DNA of 64,000 nt from Fremontodendron californicum (Eukaryota; Streptophyta; Magnoliopsida; Malvales; Malvaceae), in assembly GCA_030761205.1 (NCBI GenBank), contig JAULJL010000025.1, positions 2,962,001 through 3,026,000 on the forward strand, given 5' to 3'. Of the stretch, positions 25,134-37,807 are shown piece by piece (the first letter of the stretch is position 1; the number at the start of each line of letters is the position of its first letter). Under the pieces are notes generated by a model that saw only the letters and a list, made by a program, of their open reading frames with translations, was not told the origin of the DNA and searched no databases. The position numbers were made by a program, and so were the translations under genes.

Positions 25134-26616
25134 ATGAAACTGAGACTGAGAAGTTATGAATCAAAAGAAACCCTAAGAATCCAAGTTCCGCCTCCATGTG
25201 CTTTCCTCCAACTCCAGGAATCCCTCTTCCTCTTCTTCCCTCTCCTTCATCCTTCTTCATCTCCTCTCCGTTTTTCCCTCAACGCCAAGGACCTCTCAGT
25301 CCGCCATCTCCTCACGCTTCCCTGCAATCCCTCGGTGTCGCACCGGGTGACCTTATCTATTTCTCCTTTAACCCGGACGCCTTTTCTTCAGTTTCTTCTG
25401 CTCAAGACCCTTAAACGGTGACCCAATTGAAGAATCGAATCAGATACAAGAATCCATCGCCAATCAAGAGACCCCAGTTCGGGAATTGCCTCAATTTCAA
25501 GAACCCATGTCGAAAGAGCCCGAAGTTTCTCAAGAGACCGAAGGAACAGAATCTATGGATATCGATGCATTTGCCGTTAGCGAAAGGTTCTTTGAGCCCT
25601 ATTTATTGAGGAAGGTTTTAGGGGAAGAGCTGGGTGATGGTGGCAGCAATCACAGGCTCTTGGCGATTGCAGTCCACGCGGTTTTACTTGATTCGGGTTT
25701 TGTGGGGTTCGATCCCATCTCAGGGCTGCAAGTTGATCGGTTTCATCTACCAGATGAATGGCCTTCTCCTGTCTCAATTTGTTATTCTCTGCCTGAACTT
25801 TTGAGGGATGATAATAGTTCTGGTTCTAATTTGACTGATTATGTTGTTTTTAAGTTTCAGACTTTAGGCCATTTTGTTCAGGTTTATGGGTCTTTGGTTA
25901 AGGGGGGTTCAGGGTTATATAAGTTGTCTCTGGATGAATATAGGTTTGCTCCAACTCTGGATCTAGTGTGGGCAAATTGTGACAAGAATGAGAGTACAAA
26001 TGCTAATAAAGGTGGGTCTTTTAATTCGTATCCTGAAAATGAAGTTTTTGAGTTATGGAAGATTGTTAAGGATGGTCTTGCATTGCCATTGTTGATAGAT
26101 CTCTCTTATAGGACTGGTTTGTCTCTTCCAGCTTGTTTGATGCGTCTCCCAACTGAGTTAAAGCTTAAGATTTTGGAGGCATTGCCTGGTGCTGATATTG
26201 CAAGAATGGGATGTGTTTGCTCGGAGATGCAATATCTGGCTTCCAATAACGATCTGTGGAAGCAGAAATTTGAAGAGGAGTTTGGAGATTGTTTAGGAGC
26301 AATAGAAATGGGGAATTGGAAAAAGATGTTTCATTCATGTTGGGAGAGTAGGAAGAAGCGAAGGAGGGCAATTATCGGGTGGAAAAGGTTTCCTCATGTT
26401 TATAGACCATTTTACTTCCCCATTAGGAGAGATCCTAATCCATTTGGATTTCATAATGTAATGGGTGGTGGTGATGATGACGCCTTGCTATGTGTTGCTC
26501 CTCCAGCTTACCTACGACCGCGCGATCGTCCACTTCAATTCCCTCGACCTCAAGGGCGATGGAATTTTGGACTTCATTGTTGTAATCTTGGAGAAGGGCA
26601 GAATAATAATGCATAG
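25134..26616 (+). pseudogene. SKIP22: F-box protein, SKIP22-like, with two apparent 1-base deletions
   Basis: SKIP22-type F-box proteins join SCF ubiquitin ligases through SKP1/ASK. The product starts MKLRLRSYESKETLRIQVPP (ubiquitin-like N-terminal region) at 25134. That frame runs to about FSLNAKD (25287); the homologous continuation (SPPSPHASLQSLGVAPGD to SVSSAQDP) is in the next frame at about 25290-25411; from about 25412 the rest (NGDPIEESNQIQE onward to the stop at 26616) is in the third frame. Each switch fits loss of one base in a homopolymer (CCC to CC, TTT to TT). The remaining ~400 residues are open, with the F-box near LPTELKLKILEALPGADIAR and a C-terminal Pro/Arg-rich tail. Single exon. 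It may be a recent pseudogene or a sequencing/assembly error; the intact remainder favours either equally. Confidence 0.8.
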
Positions 26617-26655
26617 CTGCTGGTGACTGCTTCACTTGATCCTGGTAGATATGTT

Positions 26656-26858
26656 CTATGTTACTCGGACTCGGGTGTGAGTGTCGGATACAAGTATGTG
26701 TCCGACACGGGTATGTTCAATTTTTTAAAAGTTTTTTCATGTATTTAAAGGGTTCTTGAAGGGTCATTTCTTCATACCCATGTCCTAATATGTGTCATGT
26801 CGGACATGGGTATTTCAAATGGGTATTTCAAGAAAAATGAAGAGTCGGAGCAACATAG
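26656..26858 (+). mobile_element. CTATGTT-family short TIR element, copy C
   Basis: Begins CTATGTTACTCGGACTC and ends GAGTCGGAGCAACATAG; the termini are inverted repeats matching at 15 of 17 bases. Perfect 8-bp target duplication GATATGTT at 26648-26655 and 26859-26866. It contains a small internal duplication (GGGTATTTCA twice). It lies about 40 bp beyond the F-box stop, so in its 3' untranslated region or just past it. Confidence 0.93.
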
Positions 26859-26866
26859 GATATGTT

Positions 26867-28250
26867 GTTTTAGGTATCATAGGAAGATCGTGTTTATGTA
26901 TATATGAACAAGTCTTTTACTAGAAGGGGATGCTTGTAATTGCCATGATTGATCACCAACTTCTTTGTTTGCTGATGTCTATGGCCTTTTATTTTTCTAA
27001 TAAAATGCACGTTTATGCTCTTCTAAATTTGTATGTACAAAATTGGTTTAGCACTCTAACTGGTCGCTGGGAATTTGGATCGTTATTTTCGTTGTTATTA
27101 TTGTTTCTGATTTTGGTGCATTTTACTTTGAATCTTTGCGTGTTGGAAGCAGAGCATAGGTGGGCATTTGCTATTTTTTGCAATAATTTGAACCCTCTGC
27201 CTAAACTATGTTATAGGGAACTTGCCAACAGTTGAAGATTTGCCATTTGTTTGCTCTTCATGTTAATAAAGCTTTGCTGTATCGGTAGCCATGAGAAAAC
27301 TCAACAAAAATTTGCCATTTGTTTGCCAAGACTCATGATCCCCTTACCCATGTTTTTGCCTTGTTACATCATGAAATATAGGACCCTCCAGTGCTCTCTA
27401 CATGTTTGAGAAAACTTGTAATTGATAAAATGAATTGGTGATAATGATGATTTTTCTTTTTTCTTTTTGGTTGTTGCAAGAATTATGTAATTGAATTTCT
27501 TGGGAGCTTTTTCTTTTCAAACACGCATAACCTGAGATAGAAGAAAGGGGTTGCAGATGCTAGAATTAGAATACTATCATAACTCTTTATCTACCATAAC
27601 TGCATGCATTTTCTTCAACAGGTAACGGGAGCATGGAGCATGTACTCTGCCAATAATTAGGTTTGCCATTGTTTTAGCTCTAAAATTAGAGATAAATTTG
27701 ACAATTTTAGATACGACACGATAACATAACATAGGATTTAAAGCATTTAAACACGTTTAAACATGATAATATATGTTTAAACACGTTTAAGAAAAATACG
27801 AAATAAAATATAAATACACGAATTGTCGGATAGTTTGGAGGTTAATGCCAATTTCTTTCCTACATTGTTTGGGTGTTAGAATTTTCTTTTTTTTTTTTTG
27901 TTCGGCCAGGTTCTGATTGGGCCAAGTACTTATAAGTAGTATCATCCATTTATGAATCTTTATTCAAATTCCAAAACACATTTTTTCTTCTATTCTCATT
28001 TATTAATAAACCTGGATCTAATCTCCCTTTGATCGGCCCAATTCGGTGCACGTGGCAAGTTGCAACAACCTGATTGTCCAGCCGGGCGGCAAAATTTAAA
28101 AACCTTGAAAATTGGAAAAGCCAACTAACCGTAGTTAAAATGGTTGTTAGTAAACGTCCAATCAGATTCTGCCGCATCAACATTTAGGGCCGTACTGCCC
28201 TAATCTTAACCACAGCACCACCCTCAAATATCTGTAATTGTCTCCCACTC
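26867..28250. other. Intergenic between F-box gene and alpha-tubulin
   Basis: I see no gene. A 101-codon frame at 26930-27235 has no recognisable features. 27700-27840 carries ACACG/TTTAAACACG-rich decayed repeat of the type also seen at 24400-24870 and 35975-36190. 28000-28250 is the tubulin promoter region. Confidence 0.55.
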
Positions 28251-28252
28251 TC

Positions 28253-30530
<2,278 letters not shown>

Positions 30531-30660
30531 GTACCTGTGAGTGAGGGCTTACATTTTGCGAGCCAGTGATTTGTCAACTTTTATTATGTGTTGTATCTGT
30601 ATTTTGCGAGCTTCGATTCTTTGAAGCTTGTTAAAATAAAGACTTGATATGGTATTCTAT
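30531..30660 (+). terminator. Alpha-tubulin 3' untranslated region and poly(A) region
   Basis: Follows the stop codon; TTAAAATAAAGAC at about 30633-30645 is a plausible near-upstream polyadenylation element, with T/G-rich elements (TTTGCGAG, TGTTGTATCTG) before it. Confidence 0.5.
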
Positions 30661-32122
30661 TCTATGCTAATTATATTTAGTCTGTTGTGTTTGTGTTGCA
30701 ACTTGATATGGTCCCTTTGTTGGGCAGTTTAGCTATTGATTTGGTTGTGCTTCTTGGAGTCTCGTTTAAAATGTTGGTCAAAGTGCTGTATTATAACGTT
30801 TAATTCAAAATTAGTTTTTATTATTATAATATTGAATAATTTAGTCAATTTTTTATTATAATATTAATAATTTAATTATTTTAAAATTATAAAGAAAAAA
30901 AAAAGTGAAATTATTAATTGATGTAATGTGATGTTTAATCTGTGTTTACTGTGAATGTAAAAGTTAATAATGTGACATTAAAAAAAATTAATATTTTAAA
31001 ATAATGTAAACAAAGTAAGTAATAAAATTATTGAAAATATATTATTTATTTTATTTATGTTATTTTTAAATAATATATTTTATTAATGTCAAGTTAATAT
31101 TTGATATTTTTTTATCATTATTACATCAGTTAATAATTTTAAAATTTTGTTTTAATTTTAAAAAATAATTAAATTATTTAATTTTATAATATAAAAATTA
31201 ATTTATACTAAATAATATAGAATATGAATTTTTTAAATACTTTGACCTTAAATTGTAAGGGCCTTGTAAATGCCTAACAAATATCATGGATTCATGGGCT
31301 TACCCTACTGTTTAAGATAACAATAATACGAAATGTAACTTTCACATCATTAAATCTCGCCACTTATAATTTTTTTTAAAATAATAAATTGACATTCAAA
31401 ATCAATTCAAATATCAAATCTGTTTGAATTTGATTCAATTGTGTATTAATTTTTGACCGATTTGATTAATTTTCAATTTATTATGATTAATTTTCATTTT
31501 AACACTAACGTGTTACCTGATAGATTTCTCTTAAGTTGTTTAGAACTTTAGATATACTAATTAATTCTTTTTATTTCTAAAAAAAAAAAAACAAAATATT
31601 AAATTTTCAAATTTTAGACTTTTTAATTGCTTAACTAAACCAATGTCAAGCCGAAAACCCAATGATTGTTACTCAATGCATGTGCGAGAAGGTCCTACCC
31701 GAATTCGGATGAATATCGGATACGAGTATATGTTCAACATATTTATATTTAATTTTTTTAATTTTTTTCATATATTTAGAATATCACATCCCATACTTAT
31801 ATTCGAATATAATATATATCATACTTATATTCGAATATAATATATATCAGATACAAATATTTTTAAAAAAAAATCACACCACTATAAAAGAAATAGCAAC
31901 AAATATAAGTCTATAACCATCTTTTCTATCTTTGAAGCCAATTTGGCAAGGAATTGGATCTGTAAAACAGTATGAAAAACACTGAGATTTCAATTGGAGC
32001 GAGAAGTTCCTGCTGATATAGGATTTACAAAGAAAAAATTACAGGAAATGAAGGAAATAAGCTACAGAAACCTGTAATTTAAGTGTAAGAAATTTTCTTG
32101 CAAGTGGAACACTTGTTGTACT
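30661..32122. other. AT-rich intergenic region
   Basis: No gene seen. 30800-31250 is extremely AT-rich. A degenerate CTATGTT-family copy lies at about 31667-31860. 31880-32122 is probably the 3' untranslated region of the minus-strand gene that follows. Confidence 0.55.
31667..31860 (+). mobile_element. CTATGTT-family element, degenerate copy D with internal duplication
   Basis: TACCCGAATTCGGATGAATATCGGATAC and the TATGTTCAACAT...CATATATTTAGA succession follow the family but with many changes. A 28-bp unit (ATACTTATATTCGAATATAA...) is tandemly duplicated at 31793-31820 and 31821-31848. No termini or target duplication are clear. Confidence 0.5.
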
Positions 32123-34967
32123 TCAATTTACAGGAGGGGCCGTTTGAGAAATCTTTTCATCTTCCACAAGTGCATAAGGGTCGATGTATTGCGGTGGTGA
32201 AATGGGAGTCTTACTTGCATCATGAATGAAAGATGGTCCAAAATACTGCCCCAAGGATATATTATCAGTATATTGCCTTTAAAACCTATGTTATCCGGAT
32301 TCGGAGATGAGTGTCTGACACAAGTATACTCAATTTTTTAAAAGTTTTTCATATATTTGGAAGATTATACCTTTATAACCATTTTCGAATATGTATTAGA
32401 CACGAGTACTTTAAGGAAAAAGAAAAGTCCCGGTAACATAGTTTATAACAAACAAAGCCAAACAAAGATCATCTGCAGTCAACATCATGTGAAAGACTAT
32501 TTTAATCCTTCTATTCAAATCCACAAAAAGGCAGCAAGGAATTTAGCACAGAGGATGTTCTATAAAACAAAAGTATGGCCAAAACTCTTAATGGCAGACA
32601 GTGAAGAATTTGGTGATAGTTCAAGGTAATAAAAACAGAACAAAAATAACAAACACACAGGGCCAAACCTTTCCCCAGTTTATGTTAATCAGACTCTTCA
32701 TTTCCCCTAAAGTATTTATGTCCAATACTTGTGTCCGACATATATTCGGGCATGGGTATAAGGATATGATTCTCCAAATATATGAATTTAAAAAAAAAAA
32801 TCAATATACTCGTACCAGACACATACTTGTATCAAACACTCATCCCCGAATCCGGGTATCCTAGTCCTAGTAACTTCTCAATACAATAACACATATAGGT
32901 CTAACAAACATCAAAATTGTATCTTCAAAAATTTTAACCTTAGACCAAAATAATGCTAGATACAACATGAAAAAGAGAATAAATAATCTTTTTTCTTTTT
33001 AAGGATGGAATTTTCCTTTAAGCTTACTGAAGCCTTTGCAATAGTTGTAATGACAGCACAGTCCATGATAACAGGGAGGTTTTTTTGTAAGTCGACTTCC
33101 TAAAGTCAAAATTCATGAGTGAAAGAAAGGGAGCTTACAAGATAGAGAGCAGAAAAGAAAGTTATAGTTGAAAGGATCAAAGGCCAGAACCCAAGGAAGA
33201 AAGTTCCTCCAATTGTTAGCAACAGTTTAGCCCTCGGAACTAGCCCCTGAAAAATGAAAACTTAAAGTCATTTCTTGTCTCACATGTGCTTGCATTCACA
33301 AATACACAAATTAAATGCAGGTAAACATGCATATTGCTTAAAGTAAAAGAGAGATTAGCTCAGTCACACTGAGATAAATGAATCACCAAAATAAATAAAT
33401 AAAAGATCCAGTTAACCGGTGTCTATAAACACCTTTCTTTTCTTAAATACCAACTTAATCATAATCGGTGTCATCAGACACTGATTAACATTTCCTATAG
33501 TAAACACATAAAAAGTTTTAAGGTTAGAAACAGTAACTAAAATAAATATAAAAAAACTCTTGATCACAGAACAGTTATTATAAGTTATAACTTATATGTG
33601 AAGAAATTAATATGAAAGGAGAAACTTTGGGTCAATAATAAAGTTGCTCAACTAAACAGAACACAAAAAAATCTAGTTCATTGGAGCAGAAAGTACAAAC
33701 AAAGAGAATATTTGTTGTTGTTGGTTCTACCACAATCTCCATAGGAAGATAGAAAGATTTTGTTTCTTTTTCTAAAATATTTAATAACTAAACCAAAAAT
33801 GTAAGTGAACCCCGAGGTAAAGTTGTTTCTCATTTTCCTTCATAATTCATTCAAGGAAACAAGTTTACATCACACTCTAAATCTAGCTCGTTAAGATTAT
33901 GAAGCTACCTTTACAATTCATACTGTAAATAGTTGTGCTAAAGTACAATTATCAATAACTAGCAGATGCAGTCAAGTTTCATTAGCAAGATGAACCATAT
34001 TAGTGGACATGAAAGAAAAGGTATTTAACAAAATCTTTTAAGAAAGATTTGCTTAGGATTCGTGTGTGAATGTGTAAATACGGATATGTTCAATTTTTTT
34101 AATATATATATTTTTTTATGTATTTGTAGATTATCCTCATACTCATGTCCAGATATGCATCGGATATGGGTATCGGATACTTGTACTTCAAAAAAAATAA
34201 GAATCGGGGCATCAAAGTCAACAAAAGCAAGACTGTTATCAGTTCACACAAGGCTTGAGTAAAATCTATGAACCTCAAGGCCTTCACTGTTTAATTCCAT
34301 GGAGCGCTCCCTTTGATTAGATAAGCTTTTCTCAAATTCAGTTGAGACAGCATTCCTTTTCGAGAAACTCCCCGCTTCTTCCCCTATTTTCATCTCCTCA
34401 TCCAATCCATAATTGGGTTTTTTGACATCCTCGAGCAATGAAGCGGGCGCCATTCCCCTCCTTTTCAACTCCTTCATAAACAGTGTCTCAGTAGGCTCTT
34501 CACCTACTCAAAAAAATGATAGAAGACACCCAAATTAAGCAAATTTTCAAGCAAAACTAACAACCCAAGTTAATAACTAATCTCTTAGCCCATTTTCTGA
34601 TCCAAAAAATTAGCAAAGTCGAAACTATTAAATGTTCCATCTTTTCAATGTATTTTCATTAATCCCTCAAAGCTTTTCAATTTCATTTTAACTTTGGGTT
34701 AGTTTCAGATTTTTTGAAATCAAAGTAGGATAAAAGATACAATTGAAATGAGTAAAAACTTTAGAAATTTAAGGACATACCATTGCTTTTGTTGTCACCT
34801 TCTTGAGTGGCACAATAAATTCTAGATCTTTGTCTGTGAAAAGACTTGAAGCTTCTATATCTATTAAAGTTGAGAAGTTTCTTCCTGAAATCAGATTTTC
34901 CAGGAAAATTTGAGTGGGAAATGGAAATGGAAGAGAAAACAGGGTTCAAAATCTGTAGAGAAGCCAT
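32123..34967 (-). CDS. Plastid-targeted single-pass membrane protein, function unknown
   Basis: Exons 34781-34967, 34274-34503, 33139-33246 and 32123-32245 join in frame (GT-AG throughout) to 215 residues. I do not recognise a named family. Residues 1-50 are Ser/Arg/Lys-rich with few acidic residues (MASLQILNPVFSSISISHSN), as in chloroplast transit peptides, with a likely cut near IYCATQ. Residues 64-139 are charged and Glu/Lys-rich. Exon 3 is almost entirely one hydrophobic helix (about 146-175, LLLTIGGTFFLGFWPLI). The short C-terminal tail is Pro-rich and ends QTAPPVN. A thylakoid or envelope anchor with a soluble stromal domain is inferred. Introns 2 and 3 contain three transposon copies. 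The start is the first ATG of the targeting peptide. Confidence 0.82.
32286..32441 (+). mobile_element. CTATGTT-family short TIR element, copy E
   Basis: Begins CTATGTTATCCGGATTC and ends AAGTCCCGGTAACATAG. Flanks TTTAAAAC (32278-32285) and TTTATAAC (32442-32449) match at 7 of 8. Shorter than most copies (156 bp). In intron 3 of the plastid membrane protein gene, about 40 bp from the last exon. Confidence 0.85.
32679..32864 (-). mobile_element. CTATGTT-family element, diverged copy F
   Basis: Opposite orientation to copy E in the same intron: TTATGTTAATCAGACTCTTC at the left, GTCCGACATATATTCGGGCAT inside, GAATCCGGGTATCCTAG at the right. Target duplication not convincing. Two inverted copies 240 bp apart in one intron could fold as a hairpin. 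Confidence 0.75.
34050..34216 (+). mobile_element. CTATGTT-family element, degenerate copy G
   Basis: ATACGGATATGTTCAATTTT, ATGTATTTGTAGATTATCC and CAGATATGCATCGGATATGG follow the family; the end AATCGGGGCATC is a worn terminus. In intron 2 of the plastid membrane protein gene. Confidence 0.65.
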
Positions 34968-35290
34968 TTTATTTTTCCTTTATTTCTCTGCATTAAATTT
35001 TAAAATAATTAAAGAGAGAGAATTATCAATTTTACAAGAAATTATAATTTTAAATGATTTTTAACAGCTTTTCTGGGTTGAGTAAATGAATGGGAAACGA
35101 TTTTTTTTTCTTTTGGTTTTTGTAAATTATGCTGTGGAGAGAAGAAAGAAGAAGCAAGTAGTGAGGAGAGGCGGTGGGGTAGTTGTTTGGTAGCGTAACC
35201 GAGGGAGCGTAAAATAATAAATAGAGGTGTGCGGTTGCTAATGTGCGCGGGAGAAAGGTGTGCGGTTGGGCTTTGTGGTTTCTGAATGAC

Positions 35291-35645
35291 TAAGGCCTTA
35301 TTTACTAATACTTTTTGAAACAAATTTTGAAGTGAAAAATTATTTTTTTTATTGTAAACCGATAAAAAAATATTTTTTTATTATTAAAATTATGATTTAA
35401 AAAATTAATTTAAAAAATTAAAAAATATAATTTTTGAATTTTAAAAATTAACTTTTGAATAAAAATAATTTTATTATTCGCATATCTTTACACTTTTATT
35501 ATTTTAAATATATATTTTTCTAACATTTTAATTTCTAATAACACTTTTTCACAATTTAAATATTTTTAAATATTTTTTTCTATCACATTTTTTAAACATT
35601 TTTTTAACTCAAATTTTTTTCATACAGTATTACTAAACTAACCCT
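35291..35645. mobile_element. AT-rich TIR-like element
   Basis: The left end TTTACTAATACTTTTTGAAA and the right end in reverse (TTTAGTAATACTGTATGAAA) are imperfect inverted repeats, both continuing with AAATTTG. The interior is almost pure A/T. Region 61385-61675 has related interior sequence (TTATTATTTTA...TTAAACATTT) and may be a worn relative. Confidence 0.5.
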
Positions 35646-36686
35646 AAGAGTGTAAAGAACTAAAGATCTCTCACGTGGGACCCACTTTTCTTTAAGCGTA
35701 ACAATGCATACAAACCTCCCACGTAATAATTTAATTAAAATTATAAAAATATTTATTGATATAGATTAAAATGATATTTATAAAAAATATATAATTAATT
35801 TATTAGATATTATTTTTAAATAGAAATTAAATAGTTCTTAACTACATTATAAGACCTGTTAATCGGAGGCTAAAATTATTAAAAAAATAAAAGACTTTAT
35901 AAATATGTCTTTTTTAAACTTTAATTAACGTTTAAAATTTATTTTTGATATATTGATAGTAGACTTAATAATACTGGACATGATACGATTATACGAACAC
36001 GACACGAAAAAAATAACTAAAAACACGACACGACACGAAAAAATAACACGAACACGATACGAATACACAAATGTCTCAAAATCAATTTAATACGAATTAT
36101 TAACGTTTCAAAGTTTATATAAATATAAAATACCTTAAACACGATTATGATACGATAAAATACACTAACACGATACGGATACACGAATTACCAGGTCTAA
36201 TTGATAGTAGAATTTATACTTCACAAAATGGAATTGAAAAATTATCATATACTTTATTTTTTTAATATGTTTTAAAAGATATGTATTTTCTTATTAATCT
36301 CATTTATATAATATTAGATAATTTTTAAAAAATTATTTTATATTTTATTACATCTTATTTGATTTGATGGGTAAAATGATTTTTAAAAGAAGCATTTCAC
36401 TTGCAATTTTTTAATTATAATCTTATAATTATTCAATCACAATACAAAAAAATATAAGAATATATCATTTAAAAATATAAATTTCATATAATTATTAATT
36501 ATATTACAGTAATTGTATGCGATATGTTTTTTTTTTTAATTTTTTTAATTCACGTAATTCATGCAAAGATGTTCATTTGTGTCAGAACCGTATCTTTGTG
36601 GTTTCGGTACAATAAAGTTCCGTTCTTTCTTCTTTTCCTTTCACCAATTAAATTATAGTAATATATATATATATATATATATATAT

Positions 36687-37069
36687 CAACAATTCACTTA
36701 TATTAATATAAAATTAAATCAATTTTATATATTTTTATAATTTTTTATACAATTTATATTTGTTTAATCCGATCACCGTATTTCATGTTCTATCCACGTA
36801 AATCATACACGTCAAGTTTCGAATAAATTAAAAATGTTTAATTGTTTATTCGATGTAAAAAATTTTAACCGTTAAATATATATTAAAAAAACAGTATTCT
36901 TGATCGACATGATAGAAATATCGGATCAATTCGAAACTTTACGTGCACGAAGAGCACGATTATATTGTTAAATCCAACGGTCGATTTGTTAAACTATAAA
37001 TCTTATAAAAAATTATAGAAATGTGTAAAACTAAATTAGTTTTATACTAATGTGCATGAATGTCTCCTC
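36687..37069. mobile_element. (TA)n-flanked TIR element, copy 2
   Basis: Same family as 19975-20343: TTTCATGTTCTATCCACGT, TTAAATATATATT, CGAAACTTTACGTGCACGA and AAATCCAACGGTCGATTTGT are shared in order. Ends CACTTATATTAATATAAA and GTTTTATACTAATGTGCATG are worn inverted repeats. Flanked by (TA)n at 36660-36686 and 37070-37095. Confidence 0.8.
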
Positions 37070-37102
<33 letters not shown>

Positions 37103-37760
37103 GAGAGAGAGATATTAATTATTGGTTTGACGACGTCGAAGATTCCAATGTTTAAAATAGTAATAATCAACAGCCTGAAAATTAAGACTTGCAAGTCTCT
37201 CTCTCACACTTAGCTTCTTCAAGCAAACCATATCAATCAATCGAACTTGATTCTTTGAATAAATATATATTTACATATTATTTTTTTAATATAAAAAAAT
37301 CGTGATTTGAAAAAAAAAAAATTATATATGTTAAAATTCGAATTCAAATTTGTTGGATGCCATATAATCTATTTCCGTAATGATGGCTTGAATGTATGTA
37401 TCTATTTGTTGGATGCCATATAATTTGGCACAAAGGAGGTCGATGCAACCTGGAGATATAAAGGAAGGGGTTGCAGATATTGAGATTCGAATTTCAAACT
37501 TGTTAGATGTCACTTCTTAAAGATGACTGTATGAATCAACTAAGCTAAACTCCTAATTCTAACAAATTTCATTCTATAGGATTTTCCGAACTGCAAATAA
37601 CTAATAGCATGAGTTATTAATGAATAAATTAGCAATTAAATTTTATTTATATTAAGATTTCCTGGAATTGGAAATAACTAATTAATGTTTCTCAAACAAG
37701 AAGAGGAGATGATGTGTGTATTTAAAACAGAAACCTGAAAAATGGAGTTTCCCTTGTTGT

Positions 37761-37807
<47 letters not shown>

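Noticed and set aside
26930..27235. 101-codon open frame after the F-box gene
   Set aside because: Hydrophobic, AT-derived, no neighbouring exons with consensus splice sites, no resemblance to a known protein.
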